This document shows, one piece after another, positions 25,301 to 31,589 of a stretch of DNA of 64,000 nt. The notes under the pieces were generated by a model that was not told the origin of the DNA, ran no database searches, and was given only the letters and a program-made list of their open reading frames with translations. The translations under genes were made by a program, and so were the position numbers. Source of the DNA: Temnopleurus reevesii. Taxonomy: Eukaryota > Echinodermata > Echinoidea > Temnopleuroida > Temnopleuridae. Position 1 is the first letter of the stretch. The number at the start of each line of letters is the position of its first letter. The stretch is from the NCBI GenBank assembly GCA_036244855.1, contig BQKZ01002525.1, positions 21,370-85,369 on the forward strand. The letters are read 5' to 3'.

Positions 25301-28300
25301 TATTTTCAGTGGCAAGAATTTAGAAAACACTGCAGCTTTGTACCTTTTCTGCCTTAGCCTTGGCTGCTCGCTTGGTGAGCATGGCTTTGAGAAGCTGTGC
25401 TCTTAGAAGATTTTCATCGTCATCGTCTTCATCTTTCATTAACCCCATCACGGATGCTTTAGGTTCCGGCTGAACGAAAAAAGTAGGGATAATAACATTA
25501 CACTCTTATAAGTACATCATAATCAGCTTTCAAAGATGATGAATATCAGGCCAAGCCACTGCTGGAAATAGATCTGCATCGCTGAATTATGAGGGATTTA
25601 CATCATCATCATCATCATTACCATTAACATTATCATCATCATTATCCCCCTCAGCCCCCCCCCCCCCAAAAAAAAAAGGGTTGCCCTGTACAAACTGACC
25701 CATTAATGAAGGCATGACCTCACATCTAAGATACTGTCTTCTAGCCAAGAAGAGAACTGGCAATAGCCTATATAACCTATTTTCAATAAATCTTGATACC
25801 ACATTTCACATGTGTATTTATGGATCTCTTTTTATTGTTTTATGTCACAGATGTAAAATATGAAATTAAAAAAAAAAAAGTTGGGCCAATTTCAGAGGGT
25901 CAGTCAGTGGAGGGGAACAGTTACCAAATAATTGTTTACACCTTATCATTCTCTATAAAAAAAAAATAATCATCATCAAGATCATCTTCAGGTGAAAAAA
26001 AAATCAATAAAATATACTTGTATACAGAATCTCCAAAAATACAGACAGCATCCAATGCAATTTCCATGAATTTGTTTTCACATATGGGGATTATGGAATT
26101 TTTTTAAAATCAATTCAAACATTCATTAATATGCCTTATATGTGGCACTTATCATTGTAAACAAACATTACATACCCTGATGGTATTCTCCAAGCTCCCT
26201 TGAGGACCTAGTTCTGAAGAAACATATGGAAGAATAAAAAATTACTTTTAGCAGCGGCAAAATAACTAAGTCAGTAACATTTCATTACTTTGTAAATTAA
26301 ACACTATGTGTAGTCATAATTTATGCGTGTAGTCATAATTTATGCCTCTAGCATTGCTAGTTCAGAAAAAAAAATTTAAACTTATGATATGTTTCTGAAC
26401 AGCGTATTTCCAGTCCATTAACCCCATCCCTCGCATACATGTGTACTACATTGGGAGCCCTGCATTCCTTTCATATGCAAATGAGCTCATTAAATATGCA
26501 AATCTTTAAAACATAAGAATTGAAATTTGTAACTATTTTTGCAACAAAAATTTCTTTGAAAAATAAAAAGCTTAACATATAAATAACTTTCAAGCCATAC
26601 TATGATTTGGAATGCATGATGTAATATTCAAATATGTTTCAATATGCAAATTAGCTGATTAGGTATGCACAAAAGCAATATTTTGGAATTTTAACGACAG
26701 TCAAACGGGTTACGCAAATTTTTCGCACACATTCTTATTGGTAAACATGATCTCAACGTTGCTGCACTTTTATCCCGCCAAGGATATTACACAAGTAAAA
26801 AATAATCCCTAAGAATGTAGTCACTGGAAAATAGGTGGAATTGGGTTATGGACATATATTTTGAACATGTGACTCTGGGCACCAATGGAGAGGATGCTTA
26901 CACATGGGGTAACACACAGGTACTAAGTTACCTACCAACCCCAGGGAAGGTCTGAGAGAGGAGCATTCACACCCAAGATGGGTGCCCTTGGAGACAGGGG
27001 GTGGTGTAACAGAAATCCTTGGCCCATACATGGTGCTTCCTTTGGGCAGAAGACACTGTGTCTTATGCACAGTGGATGCTTAATGTACCAGTGTATCGGT
27101 TGGAAGACAGCACGCTAGCAAATCTGAGTTCAATGTGTGAGGCTGACTGACTGTCAGTAACCCAATTCAGACTACACTCCTCTCCAATATTTTTAATGAA
27201 AAAAACCCAAACAAATGCATCCACCAAACCCACAAAAAGAATCTTCCCACACAGACACCTATTTACAGAGAAGTGTTTCACCAGCCCATTCTTAAAGTAA
27301 AGAATGACTTATGTGCAAACGGTTTGAAGTAAATTGATATTACGAATACAACTACTTAATTACAATAAACTGATAGAATAGAAATTAGTCTGGACGCGAT
27401 CTACATCTAAAATGCCGTAATAATCAACGTTGATTGTGGGCATAAACGGAAAGACAGGACAAGAAAGACATCAACAAGTGCAATACGCATAAGATTCTCA
27501 ATCATTCAGAACCGATACTCGTGACTTGGTGAAACTTGGTGAAACACCGCCCTATTGCATAAAAGGTTGCGTTTAAACGCAATAGTCAAAATTAAATGCA
27601 AGTCATTGATATGCGCTCTTACTTTGGACATTTTCCTTTTCTTCATCCTCATCATCGACTTCCATTTCCACCTCTTCGTAGTTATCATATTGTCCACCAG
27701 AAATGGATGCGTCATGTTCCGTGACTGCTGCAGTACTTGGAGCTTCTATGGCTGTTCTTGCACTCCCCTTGCTGTCTGTCTGTATATCTGGTTGGACTGT
27801 GAAAGGATTCTCTTCATCTGATTTGAAGAAATAAAACAATCATTGTCACCTTTAAATGGGCATCTATATATATATATATATATGATGCACTTGTTGGTAC
27901 ACTAGGGTACCACAAGAAAATTCACCCTTCTGATGATTTAGAGTTTTCATAATTCCGGGACCCTGGTGAATGGTCCCCAATTTGTTTACATTTTTATTCC
28001 TCCGCCACAAATCGTAAGGTGATGGCGAGGCATTATATTTTCTTGATTATTTTTCTTTCAAAAACAAAAAGTGACGATTAATTATGATGATTAAACAATG
28101 TTGTGCTATAAAAACCCTTTACGTCACTCGTTGGGATGATTTTAGTGCATCCAAATTGTGGATTACGCATATTCAAATTTATATACGCTCTACTAAGTAA
28201 TGGATACGGGATGGTGGTACGTAACATATAGTGGATAGGGCATCCACGAAAAGTGGATTCAAACCCAAGCAAATTCATGCCTTTGTGCCAGGCGCTTGAA

Positions 28301-29821
28301 TGACACAGGGGTTTCTTTTTGTAATAAAATGTATTACTATCGTCCCAAATCATAAATTTGGAAAAAGTGCAGAACAATTAAAATCATTGCACTTTCATTG
28401 GCATGTTTGGCTCTAACATATTTTTCTGCAATTGTGTATTGTCTCCCAAACTGGAAGCCATTATTCCAACCAAAACAAATCGATATCGACGGTGTCCAAG
28501 GATATTGTTTTGATATCACTGATAGTCGGTGGTGAGAATTAAATTTAATGTAAATTAATTTCCATCTTGAAAGTGTTAAACAGACAGACTCACCTATACT
28601 TTCTATTCCTCCTCCACTCTTCATGCCCTCCTTCTCTCTATCATCTACCATTCCCTCTGTTCCTTTGTCCGGCTTCTCCTTTCCTTTCTCTTCCTTTGCT
28701 AACGATGCCAAAGCTACTTTCCGTAGTTCCAGCAACATCATTTCCTCATCTTCATTATCATCATCTGGTTTCTAGAATGACAAACAGGAATTTGATTTTA
28801 GCATTAGATAAAGATTCTTGACATTTATTACAGCAGATGGTCCAGAGTTTGCTCCAGTAAAAAAAAATGCTTGGGAAATTCCCAAGTTATGTTATTTTCT
28901 ATCTTATTCATGTTTTCTACATCCATTTATTTGCCTTTGTTCCTAAAGCACCATGAGCACAGAGAATAATTTTCCTTGTATCGCATCGCACTTTGCTATG
29001 CATTTTAGCAGAAATATGTTTTGTTTAGAAACTTTTTTATATACAACTGTACAGTAAAATATTGGAATGATATTTCTTCAATGTCTGAAATTACTAATCA
29101 AATGTGATAAGTAAGTTAGCACGGTAAGATGGACATGTGTGCTATAAAGTTACATGTATGCACAATTACATGCATATTGGATATGAAATCCTGGATTTCT
29201 ATCTCTATAAATCAGTTAATCTATGACTTACTGATATTCTCTTTCCAGATTTCTCTGCCTGATTCTTTCAACCTCCCCCAACCCTTGGACTGCTCTCTCT
29301 CTCTAATCCATGTGAAGACTTGTCGACATGAGAACTGCCTCCAGAAAGATTATGTGGCCAAAAATACATTTTTTTGTCACGCATATCAAGGATAATGGCT
29401 AATACCAATTAATCCTAAACACAACTTACTACTATTCTCTTTGCCGATTTCTCTCCCTGTTTCCAGAAAGATCATGTGCTCAAAATACATTTTTGGTCAA
29501 ACATGTCAGGATAATGGCCCAATATCAATTAAACCTAAATACAACTTACTGCTATTCTCTTGGCCGATTTCTCTCCCTGTTTCTCTTTTGACCTTCCCAG
29601 ACCCTTGGACTGCTCTCTCTCAGATCCATGCGAGGATTTGTCGCCATGAGAACTGCCTCCGGACAGCCTCCTTGTCTGCTCCTTTATCTGAGCCTGGATA
29701 TTGCGATGATCTCGAAGAAGACGCTCATACTCAGCAAGGTTAGGCTCGTATGTCTGCGGTCTGTACGACCTCTGATGTCGGATAATTGGTGATCGGGATC
29801 GTGACCTTCCTCTTGACGAAT
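3725..29821 (-). CDS. ZFC3H1: ZFC3H1 homologue (PAXT nuclear RNA-exosome adaptor), 22 exons visible, both ends missing
   Basis: In mammals ZFC3H1 is the nuclear scaffold linking the MTR4 helicase and the RNA exosome to polyadenylated nuclear RNAs bound by PABPN1 (PAXT). I joined 22 minus-strand exons with GT/AG ends; every junction phase agrees and the sum is 6172 nt. In order they give: an RS-rich segment; acidic leucine-rich helices; a QYDNYEEV motif as in vertebrate ZFC3H1; a proline-rich exon; an acidic VINLDDDSEESE segment; a long E/K coiled coil; the zinc finger CQYELKGTCNDDDCAWQH (C-x7-C-x4-C-x3-H, about codons 1235-1252); and HAT-like helical repeats from about codon 1330 to the end. 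Order and motifs match vertebrate ZFC3H1 (about 1990 residues) as I remember it. The first exon(s) and about the last 100 residues are absent. One in-frame TAA (10749-10751) and the contig joints complicate the model. Identity is very secure; exact ends are less so. Confidence 0.93.
4433..4648 (-). CDS. ZFC3H1: ZFC3H1 exon 21
   Basis: 216 nt; acceptor ...cctatacag, donor gtaagt. It encodes LDFNAPTSSPAIPTCH, YMWICYIMLTNSSLGKRLAC and EAFESALVLLQDRKDLELMW, matching vertebrate LWLIYCLCHPLQSSIKETVEAYEAALGVAM...IWMDYL. Confidence 0.93.
5145..5326 (-). CDS. ZFC3H1: ZFC3H1 exon 20
   Basis: 182 nt, phase 0 in, two bases out; acceptor ...ctttttcag, donor gtgaga. It encodes HVEMGVSQLSFSCRLHFLEA and SPLRQCIRNFYEVPEGEVIS, matching vertebrate NLLPFLRKFIASFFKP...LFRYLL. 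Its 5' end is repeated upstream in the intron. Confidence 0.9.
5396..5840 (-). pseudogene. Three tandem copies of the 5' end of ZFC3H1 exon 20
   Basis: The block ttcaacatgc (acceptor side) recurs at 5318 (real), 5511 and 5701, and the block ggtgtcttggggttgtc at 5413, 5609 and 5815: a period of about 190-206. The first two copies still read HVEMGVSQLPFSCHLHFLEG and HVEMGVSQLLFSCRFHFIQF after a plausible AG acceptor. The third is only a short fragment (about 5808-5837). The whole array reappears at 18129-18573 in the misplaced block. Confidence 0.87.
6313..6445 (-). CDS. ZFC3H1: ZFC3H1 exon 19
   Basis: 133 nt. It encodes SGEWVDQLCKLNMSQCRPSK and EELYCRCIEALHRTGMKPAD, a helical repeat pair equivalent to the vertebrate EAAMELCKSLLESCPINCQLLEALVALYLQT region. 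Donor gtatgt. Confidence 0.88.
6491..6800. repeat. (ATC)n then (ACC)n microsatellite
   Basis: Perfect to interrupted TCA/ATC units at about 6515-6618, followed by CAC/ACC-rich units to about 6790, in the intron between ZFC3H1 exons 18 and 19. The identical tract is at about 19224-19533. Its long Asp or Val 'open frames' are repeat artefacts. Confidence 0.95.
6818..6990 (-). CDS. ZFC3H1: ZFC3H1 exon 18
   Basis: It encodes DLFSIPWKHSASGLDKQDVD, LWEGATKACTEGR and VLELYNLEIEEQLG, matching vertebrate FVMPWQ...VFEDAVKACTDES. Acceptor ...cctgtttcag, donor gtgagg. Confidence 0.93.
7404..7577 (-). CDS. ZFC3H1: ZFC3H1 exon 17
   Basis: 58 codons, phase 0 at both ends. It encodes DLFLGWLCLMHIHATSSLPS and LFDPAASLPSRIVKK, matching vertebrate CLAWLAYIHLIEFNILPSKFYDPSNDNPSRIV. 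Acceptor ...catacacag, donor gtaagt. Confidence 0.92.
7725..8027. repeat. Truncated member of TIR family F
   Basis: It shares with 51261-51779 the blocks gataaacatcccttaaaagt, ctttaccaaaactat...ttgggcttta and the ...gagagggcacta stretch, ending at ttgggctttaa. The copy at 20458-20760 is part of the repeated block. Confidence 0.65.
8107..8670 (-). CDS. ZFC3H1: ZFC3H1 exon 16 (HAT-like repeats with a large disordered insert)
   Basis: 564 nt, phase 0 at both ends. It begins LLESECSVLSKLDICKKVLQ, carries a ~110-residue Ser/Thr/Asp/Glu-rich insert absent from the vertebrate protein as I recall it, and ends SHQVLEVLLYQAQLQLNIGH, DDAIKNLK. The two ends match vertebrate YVCERMLEFLMGA and SFQLLEALLFRVQLHIFTGR. 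A diverged version is at 20840-21403. Confidence 0.93.
8772..9345 (-). pseudogene. Four tandem decaying copies of the 3' end of ZFC3H1 exon 15
   Basis: The block attgaatagcaagggg, followed by ccaattcagtcgccttgtgg in the real exon (from 9498), recurs starting near 9303, 9117, 8926 and 8772, i.e. at spacings of about 195, 186, 191 and 154. Each copy includes the end of the coding part (APCYSIWW region) plus the donor side (e.g. acctaccatccacc near 9290) and a shared intron stretch ending in caatttcagac and a pyrimidine-rich tract. They sit in the downstream intron and are increasingly degenerate. Confidence 0.85.
9488..9659 (-). CDS. ZFC3H1: ZFC3H1 exon 15 (HAT-like repeat)
   Basis: 172 nt; acceptor ...atcttccag, donor gtaggt. 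It encodes SVDRALNALSRGLELN, DLWIQYLNVYKDRVERADYL and EMCHKATELAPCYSIWWM, matching vertebrate LDSALNVLARALENN...EIWCHYLRLFSKR...EMCETAVEYAPDYQSFW. This W..Y..A..P pattern is a half-a-TPR repeat. Confidence 0.95.
10486..10831 (-). CDS. ZFC3H1: ZFC3H1 exon 14 (first HAT-like repeat), with an in-frame stop
   Basis: Acceptor ...catccacag, donor gtgagt, phases agreeing on both sides. The first part ends RKWRPRPRPRSKRLSSG (vertebrate KRKWKPKFWRKP). The last part carries DEEVRYFSDGGGSSGEE and RDVGLWLRLARGLLQQETR (vertebrate DDVRYFTNE...HVQLWLKLAYKYLNQNEG). Between them, in the same frame, is TAA at 10749-10751. It may be a sequencing error, a null allele or an unrecognised small intron. Confidence 0.85.
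11382..11584 (-). CDS. ZFC3H1: ZFC3H1 exon 13 (end of zinc finger)
   Basis: It begins (W)QHERDYTMSTREMLTDLLSY, matching vertebrate WQHIQDYTLSRKQLFQDILSY. The His completes the finger. It ends GGNNEGE with one base left for the next exon; donor gtgaga. Confidence 0.93.
11980..12165 (-). pseudogene. Degenerate tandem copies of the zinc-finger exon
   Basis: 11980-12070 aligns with the 3' part of exon 12262-12393 plus donor flank (shared blocks: accaagcacaat, gagctcatactggcagag, gtctagcttgttggt). The finger is broken (CQYELK is followed by a changed frame) and the donor is gtgaat instead of gtgagt. 12095-12160 is a weaker third copy (aagcaggcctgg, tagcttcttgtg). They lie in the intron downstream of the real exon. 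Confidence 0.75.
12262..12393 (-). CDS. ZFC3H1: ZFC3H1 exon 12 (zinc finger)
   Basis: 132 nt; acceptor ...caatctcag, donor gtgagt. It completes Arg and encodes LSPLFRDKAG...NKLDPSRPLCQYELKGTCND followed by DDCAW. The three Cys of the C-x7-C-x4-C-x3-H finger are here and the His is in the next exon (WQH spans the junction). This is the diagnostic ZFC3H1 finger (vertebrate CRFDLTGTCNDDDCQWQH). Confidence 0.96.
13092..13963 (-). CDS. ZFC3H1: ZFC3H1 exon 11 (helix plus disordered linker before the zinc finger)
   Basis: 872 nt; acceptor ...catcatccag, donor gtaacc. It begins DVKKTKIAALASGKTADLQK with a charged helix, runs through a Ser/Thr/Pro/Lys linker and ends TTGFLAYRSSLLPFKAFR, matching the vertebrate PFRPYHSPLLVFKSYRF that precedes the zinc finger. 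Confidence 0.92.
14480..14665 (-). CDS. ZFC3H1: ZFC3H1 exon 10 (coiled-coil end, basic)
   Basis: 62 codons, phase 0 at both ends; acceptor ...tctgtcacag, donor gtaagt. It encodes KNALEQRMTKHLELDNQART and ends in a basic GAKRKNEAKESSKI stretch, corresponding to vertebrate KKALTLKYGEELARAKA...IGKRKLEQ. Confidence 0.88.
14913..15040. mobile_element. 128-bp palindromic foldback element
   Basis: Near-perfect inverted repeat from gccctggtcacataggacc to ggtcctatgtgaccggggc, containing caccccgactctttgtt and its complement, with a small centre containing cagttaactg. A second copy of exactly 128 bp is at 51939-52066. No coding capacity; it behaves like a MITE or foldback. Confidence 0.88.
15174..15348 (-). 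CDS. ZFC3H1: ZFC3H1 exon 9 (coiled coil)
   Basis: It completes a split Ser codon and encodes LLLKKDKGLIMNQDQQIVRR, then KLKLERLKEQMAAMENQLSA, a heptad-type helix equivalent to the vertebrate ILLMKDESVLKNLVQQEAKK...KLTEQLQATE region. Donor gtaagg. Confidence 0.9.
15778..16781 (-). CDS. ZFC3H1: ZFC3H1 exon 8 (KTPDAM motif and E/K coiled coil)
   Basis: A 1004-nt exon; acceptor ...tgttttcag, donor gtgaga; phase 0 in, two bases out. The start carries KTPDAMKAAPTPQRQEYHRL followed by REEIARREQ, matching vertebrate RTPEALPEEKKIEYRLLKEEIANREKQ. The middle is Ser/Gly/Thr rich. The last ~110 residues form a near-continuous E/K/R coiled coil (VELRRRIQEELKKADANKK onward), longer than I recall in vertebrates. 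Confidence 0.9.
16804..17106 (+). mobile_element. SINE-like dispersed repeat preceded by (TAA)n
   Basis: Starts with (aat)n, then tttatatatcgct, agcgctacccggctatagc, tccaaggaa, a gagtgcagcacaatatgg block, aacgccatgggtgggattt and a tRNA-like tail (gggtgggatttgaatctacg). Related copies: 17488-17745, 38479-38650, 53780-54010 (reversed) and 57293-57486. Confidence 0.75.
17488..17745 (+). mobile_element. SINE-like dispersed repeat
   Basis: Same family as 16804-17106: (taa)n, tccatttatatagcgcaa, attattaccctggctataac, tccaaggaataaattcctgc, gagtgcagcacagtgcgg, ttaacgccatgggtatgac. Confidence 0.8.
17822..17945 (-). CDS. ZFC3H1: ZFC3H1 exon 7, 3' part with donor
   Basis: It overlaps 23211-23323 and continues FLKEFRMSSNTQ to a gtaaat donor. 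The block is cut at the N at 17946, immediately upstream of which (in gene direction) the assembly places an unrelated repeat of the 3' part of the gene. Confidence 0.85.
19046..19178 (-). CDS. ZFC3H1: Repeated ZFC3H1 exon 19 inside the misplaced block
   Basis: Same sequence as 6313-6445, shifted by 12733. Not to be counted as an additional exon of the gene. Confidence 0.6.
19551..19723 (-). CDS. ZFC3H1: Repeated ZFC3H1 exon 18 inside the misplaced block
   Basis: Same sequence as 6818-6990, shifted by 12733; it encodes DLFSIPWKHS...EEQLGR. Confidence 0.6.
20137..20310 (-). CDS. ZFC3H1: Repeated ZFC3H1 exon 17 inside the misplaced block
   Basis: Same sequence as 7404-7577, shifted by 12733; it encodes CYISIPNQPEDR...PSRIVKK. 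Confidence 0.6.
20840..21403 (-). CDS. ZFC3H1: Diverged second version of ZFC3H1 exon 16
   Basis: 564 nt like exon 8107-8670, open throughout, with both splice sites. The ends are conserved (LLEAEYSVLTKLDICKKVLQ; SHQVLEVLLYQTQLQLNIGH) but the middle differs at many residues, with no net length change. The downstream intron is identical to the other copy while this exon and its upstream intron are not. It could be a second haplotype or a true duplicated exon. Confidence 0.75.
21646..21758 (-). CDS. ZFC3H1: Second version of ZFC3H1 exon 7, 5' part
   Basis: It repeats 23211-23323 (acceptor ...gcattcag) and begins at the N at 21645. It is the start of the alternative haplotype block that ends at 23209. 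Confidence 0.75.
21895..21965 (+). mobile_element. tRNA-like SINE head
   Basis: gtagtggttctgagtctcac...tcgtggttcaaatctcagc resembles A and B box spacing of a tRNA-derived SINE. The allelic copy is at 23455-23525. A related head (tagtggtaagacacctgtct...gggtttgattcatacccg) is at 37778-37850. Confidence 0.55.
22120..22255. repeat. (ATTT/ATTC/ATCT)n tetranucleotide tract
   Basis: Interrupted tttatctatttattcatt-type repeats; the allelic tract at 23655-23745 has a different length. Confidence 0.9.
22316..22759 (-). CDS. ZFC3H1: Second version of the ZFC3H1 proline-rich exon
   Basis: It aligns with 23895-24320 at both ends and keeps both splice sites, but is 18 nt longer (148 codons) through a different number and order of TPPPSTSIPPPR units. 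It lies in the 21646-23209 haplotype block. Confidence 0.75.
23105..23209 (-). CDS. ZFC3H1: Second version of ZFC3H1 exon 5, cut off by a contig joint
   Basis: It repeats 25344-25469 with a few changes (KLEK for KAEK before the donor) and ends abruptly at the single N at 23210. It belongs to the 21646-23209 block, which I read as an alternative haplotype inserted in series. Confidence 0.75.
23211..23323 (-). CDS. ZFC3H1: ZFC3H1 exon 7, 5' part (acidic segment), at a contig joint
   Basis: Acceptor ...gcatttag. It encodes VPVHQPLVINLDDDSEESED, then ESPSTSIPFMGQLDSFL, and stops at the N at 23210. The 3' part, with the donor, is at 17822-17945. Joined, the exon is 141 nt, phase 0 at both ends. 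Vertebrate counterpart: VVVTLNDSDDSESDGE...GGLESMIKEA. Confidence 0.85.
23895..24320 (-). CDS. ZFC3H1: ZFC3H1 exon 6 (proline-rich)
   Basis: 142 codons, phase 0 at both ends; acceptor ...ctcttccag, donor gtattt. It starts ISSSADSTPSKPLSPATPPL and then carries imperfect repeats of TPPPSTSIPPPRTA type. It is low complexity and probably unstructured; vertebrate ZFC3H1 also has proline-rich segments in this part. The other haplotype (22316-22759) has 148 codons. Confidence 0.8.
25344..25469 (-). CDS. ZFC3H1: ZFC3H1 exon 5 (acidic, LLRAQLLKAM helix)
   Basis: 42 codons, phase 0 at both ends. It encodes PEPKASVMGL, an acidic run (KDEDDDDE) and LLRAQLLKAMLTKRAAKAKA, equivalent to the vertebrate PFADEEEEEEMLLREELLKSLANKRA segment. 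A truncated second version lies at 23105-23209. Confidence 0.88.
26176..26213 (-). CDS. ZFC3H1: ZFC3H1 exon 4 (38-nt microexon)
   Basis: A 38-base exon with acceptor ...tttcttcag and donor gtatgt. It completes a split Lys codon and encodes LGPQGSLENTIR, leaving phase 0. It is supported by exact phase agreement on both sides rather than by clear homology; removing it would break the frame between exons 3 and 5. Confidence 0.65.
27623..27817 (-). CDS. ZFC3H1: ZFC3H1 exon 3 (QYDNYEEV motif)
   Basis: Acceptor ...caaatcag, donor gtaaga. It encodes DEENPFTVQPDIQ..., then SGGQYDNYEEVEMEVDDED. The GG-x-YQYDNYEEV-like motif is one of the most recognisable N-terminal signatures of ZFC3H1. It leaves one base for the next exon. 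Confidence 0.9.
28594..28771 (-). CDS. ZFC3H1: ZFC3H1 exon 2 (acidic/leucine-rich helix)
   Basis: Acceptor ...cattctag, donor gtgagt. It enters in phase 0 and leaves one base (g), which forms GAT with the next exon. It begins KPDDDNEDEEMMLLELRKVA, which corresponds to the vertebrate DEEELSELQLRLLAL segment, followed by a charged E/K stretch. Confidence 0.85.
28970..29115. repeat. Family B palindromic repeat
   Basis: Shares gaataattttccttgtatcg, ctttgctatgcattttagca, gtttagaaactttt, acagtaaaatatt and a terminal ...actaatcaaatgtgataagt with 45726-45905, 53488-53667 and 58003-58176. Ends are inverted versions of cagggaataattt. Confidence 0.7.
29227..29470 (-). pseudogene. Two partial copies of the 3' end of the neighbouring ZFC3H1 exon (29550-29821)
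   Basis: 29227-29345 repeats the donor-proximal half of exon 29550-29821, with matching blocks such as cccttggactgctctctctc and catgagaactgcctcc. 29424-29466 repeats only its last ~40 bases plus the donor. Both keep gtaagt at the donor position (read on the minus strand). Flanking blocks (aattaa, ggataatggc) repeat too, so these are tandem duplications across the exon-intron boundary rather than retrocopies. Confidence 0.8.
29550..29821 (-). CDS. ZFC3H1: ZFC3H1 exon 1 of those visible (RS-rich)
   Basis: The acceptor is ...cattag at 29822-29827 and the donor gtaagt lies below 29550. It enters with two bases of a split codon and leaves in phase 0. It encodes an SRGRSRSRSP segment, then YEPNLAEYERLLRDHRNIQA (a predicted helix) and ends GEKSAKRIA. 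In vertebrates the corresponding N-terminal third is also Arg/Ser rich. At least one more coding exon must lie upstream. Confidence 0.85.
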
Positions 29822-30189
29822 CTAATGATAGGGAGAGAAAAAAATAAATGTCTCTGACATTACACAAAGACGAAAGGCTATGGCCAAAAAATATTGGCAT
29901 CGCTTTTTTTCACATATTAAAACTTGTCTCATTTGAAACTCCAAGCCCAAGGGGCCCAACAAATTGAAGATACAACAGTCATAGGCCTACATTTTTTCCA
30001 AAAGCTTTCACAAAGATTTTAACTGGAAATTGTTAAACATGCCTATGTTATAATGAATGCCATCTTTTTCACACAATTCTTCTTTGTGCGTTAGATCTAA
30101 AAATGAAATAAAAATACAAAATCCTTTTTCAAATGTTAATCATGTTTTTAAATCTTAAGAATTTGGGCTGAATTGAACTTGTTCGTATT

Positions 30190-30365
30190 TAAGGTATCCG
30201 GTCAAATCGTCCCCATGCCAAATCGTCCCCGCTTCGCTACTACCACTTCGTCCCCGGGTCAGGTACCAAATCGTCCCCGCTTTGTCCTGGATGTGTTGGT
30301 CAAATCGTCCCCGCTTTGTCCCGGATGTGTTGGTGAAAATGTCCCCGCTCTAGCTGTCTTCCTGC
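30190..30365. repeat. Tandem repeat of a 'caaatcgtccccgc' unit
   Basis: Blocks caaatcgtccccgctttgtc followed by ctggatgtgttggt recur at about 30271 and 30301 (period ~36), with degenerate units before (30204, 30222, 30245) and after (30335). GC-richer than its surroundings. It lies between the two divergent genes, upstream of the last visible 5' exon of ZFC3H1. Confidence 0.85.
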
Positions 30366-30907
30366 AGTAATTTTTTTGTAATAATTTTACAATGAATAAC
30401 AAAGTTGCGATTTTAGAAGATATAATAATGATGTTTAAAATTTGAAATAATTTGACACAAAATTAACTAAACAAAAATAACTTTCCAGTTACGGAACAGA
30501 AATCTTTTCTTACTTAAACCTTGAACAAATAGTTGTACACGCACTTTCTTCTACAGAGGGGCAAAGTTTTTCAATGGTTTTCCTCAAACAATTTGTAATT
30601 CTCCATCTTTATTCTTTTTTAAGATGTCAGTCCTTCAAATATTTATGTATTGATATTTCATTCATGAGTGTTGTTGCTACTAGATTAGATAAATTTACTT
30701 CCGCCTTACAAGAATAATTCATAACTCAATTTAGCATGATTACTTTGAAATTTAAATTATTATGATTATTTCATTCATTACTTTCTTATTATTATTCTCT
30801 TCTTCCTTTTTCTTCTTTTCTTCATCCATCTCTCCTTTCATTATTTCTACTGGTCTCCATGGTAGACCAGCAGCAATATATAAGTGCGGCTGATTATGGG
30901 CTATCCA

Positions 30908-31589
30908 NNNNNNNNNNNNNNNNNNNNNNNNNNNNNNNNNNNNNNNNNNNNNNNNNNNNNNNNNNNNNNNNNNNNNNNNNNNNNNNNNNNNNNNNNNNNN
31001 NNNNNNNNNNNNNNNNNNNNNNNNNNNNNNNNNNNNNNNNNNNNNNNNNNNNNNNNNNNNNNNNNNNNNNNNNNNNNNNNNNNNNNNNNNNNNNNNNNNN
31101 NNNNNNNNNNNNNNNNNNNNNNNNNNNNNNNNNNNNNNNNNNNNNNNNNNNNNNNNNNNNNNNNNNNNNNNNNNNNNNNNNNNNNNNNNNNNNNNNNNNN
31201 NNNNNNNNNNNNNNNNNNNNNNNNNNNNNNNNNNNNNNNNNNNNNNNNNNNNNNNNNNNNNNNNNNNNNNNNNNNNNNNNNNNNNNNNNNNNNNNNNNNN
31301 NNNNNNNNNNNNNNNNNNNNNNNNNNNNNNNNNNNNNNNNNNNNNNNNNNNNNNNNNNNNNNNNNNNNNNNNNNNNNNNNNNNNNNNNNNNNNNNNNNNN
31401 NNNNNNNNNNNNNNNNNNNNNNNNNNNNNNNNNNNNNNNNNNNNNNNNNNNNNNNNNNNNNNNNNNNNNNNNNNNNNNNNNNNNNNNNNNNNNNNNNNNN
31501 NNNNNNNNNNNNNNNNNNNNNNNNNNNNNNNNNNNNNNNNNNNNNNNNNNNNNNNNNNNNNNNNNNNNNNNNNNNNNNNNNNNNNNNNN
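30908..31589. other. Assembly gap (682 N)
   Basis: Run of N between the 5' part of ZFC3H1 and SWSAP1. It may hide the first ZFC3H1 exon(s) and a shared promoter region. Confidence 0.99.

Noticed and set aside
26846..27281. Possible Cys-rich protein on the minus strand
   Set aside because: No recognised domain, poor initiation context and no splice-consistent link to ZFC3H1; it lies within an intron.
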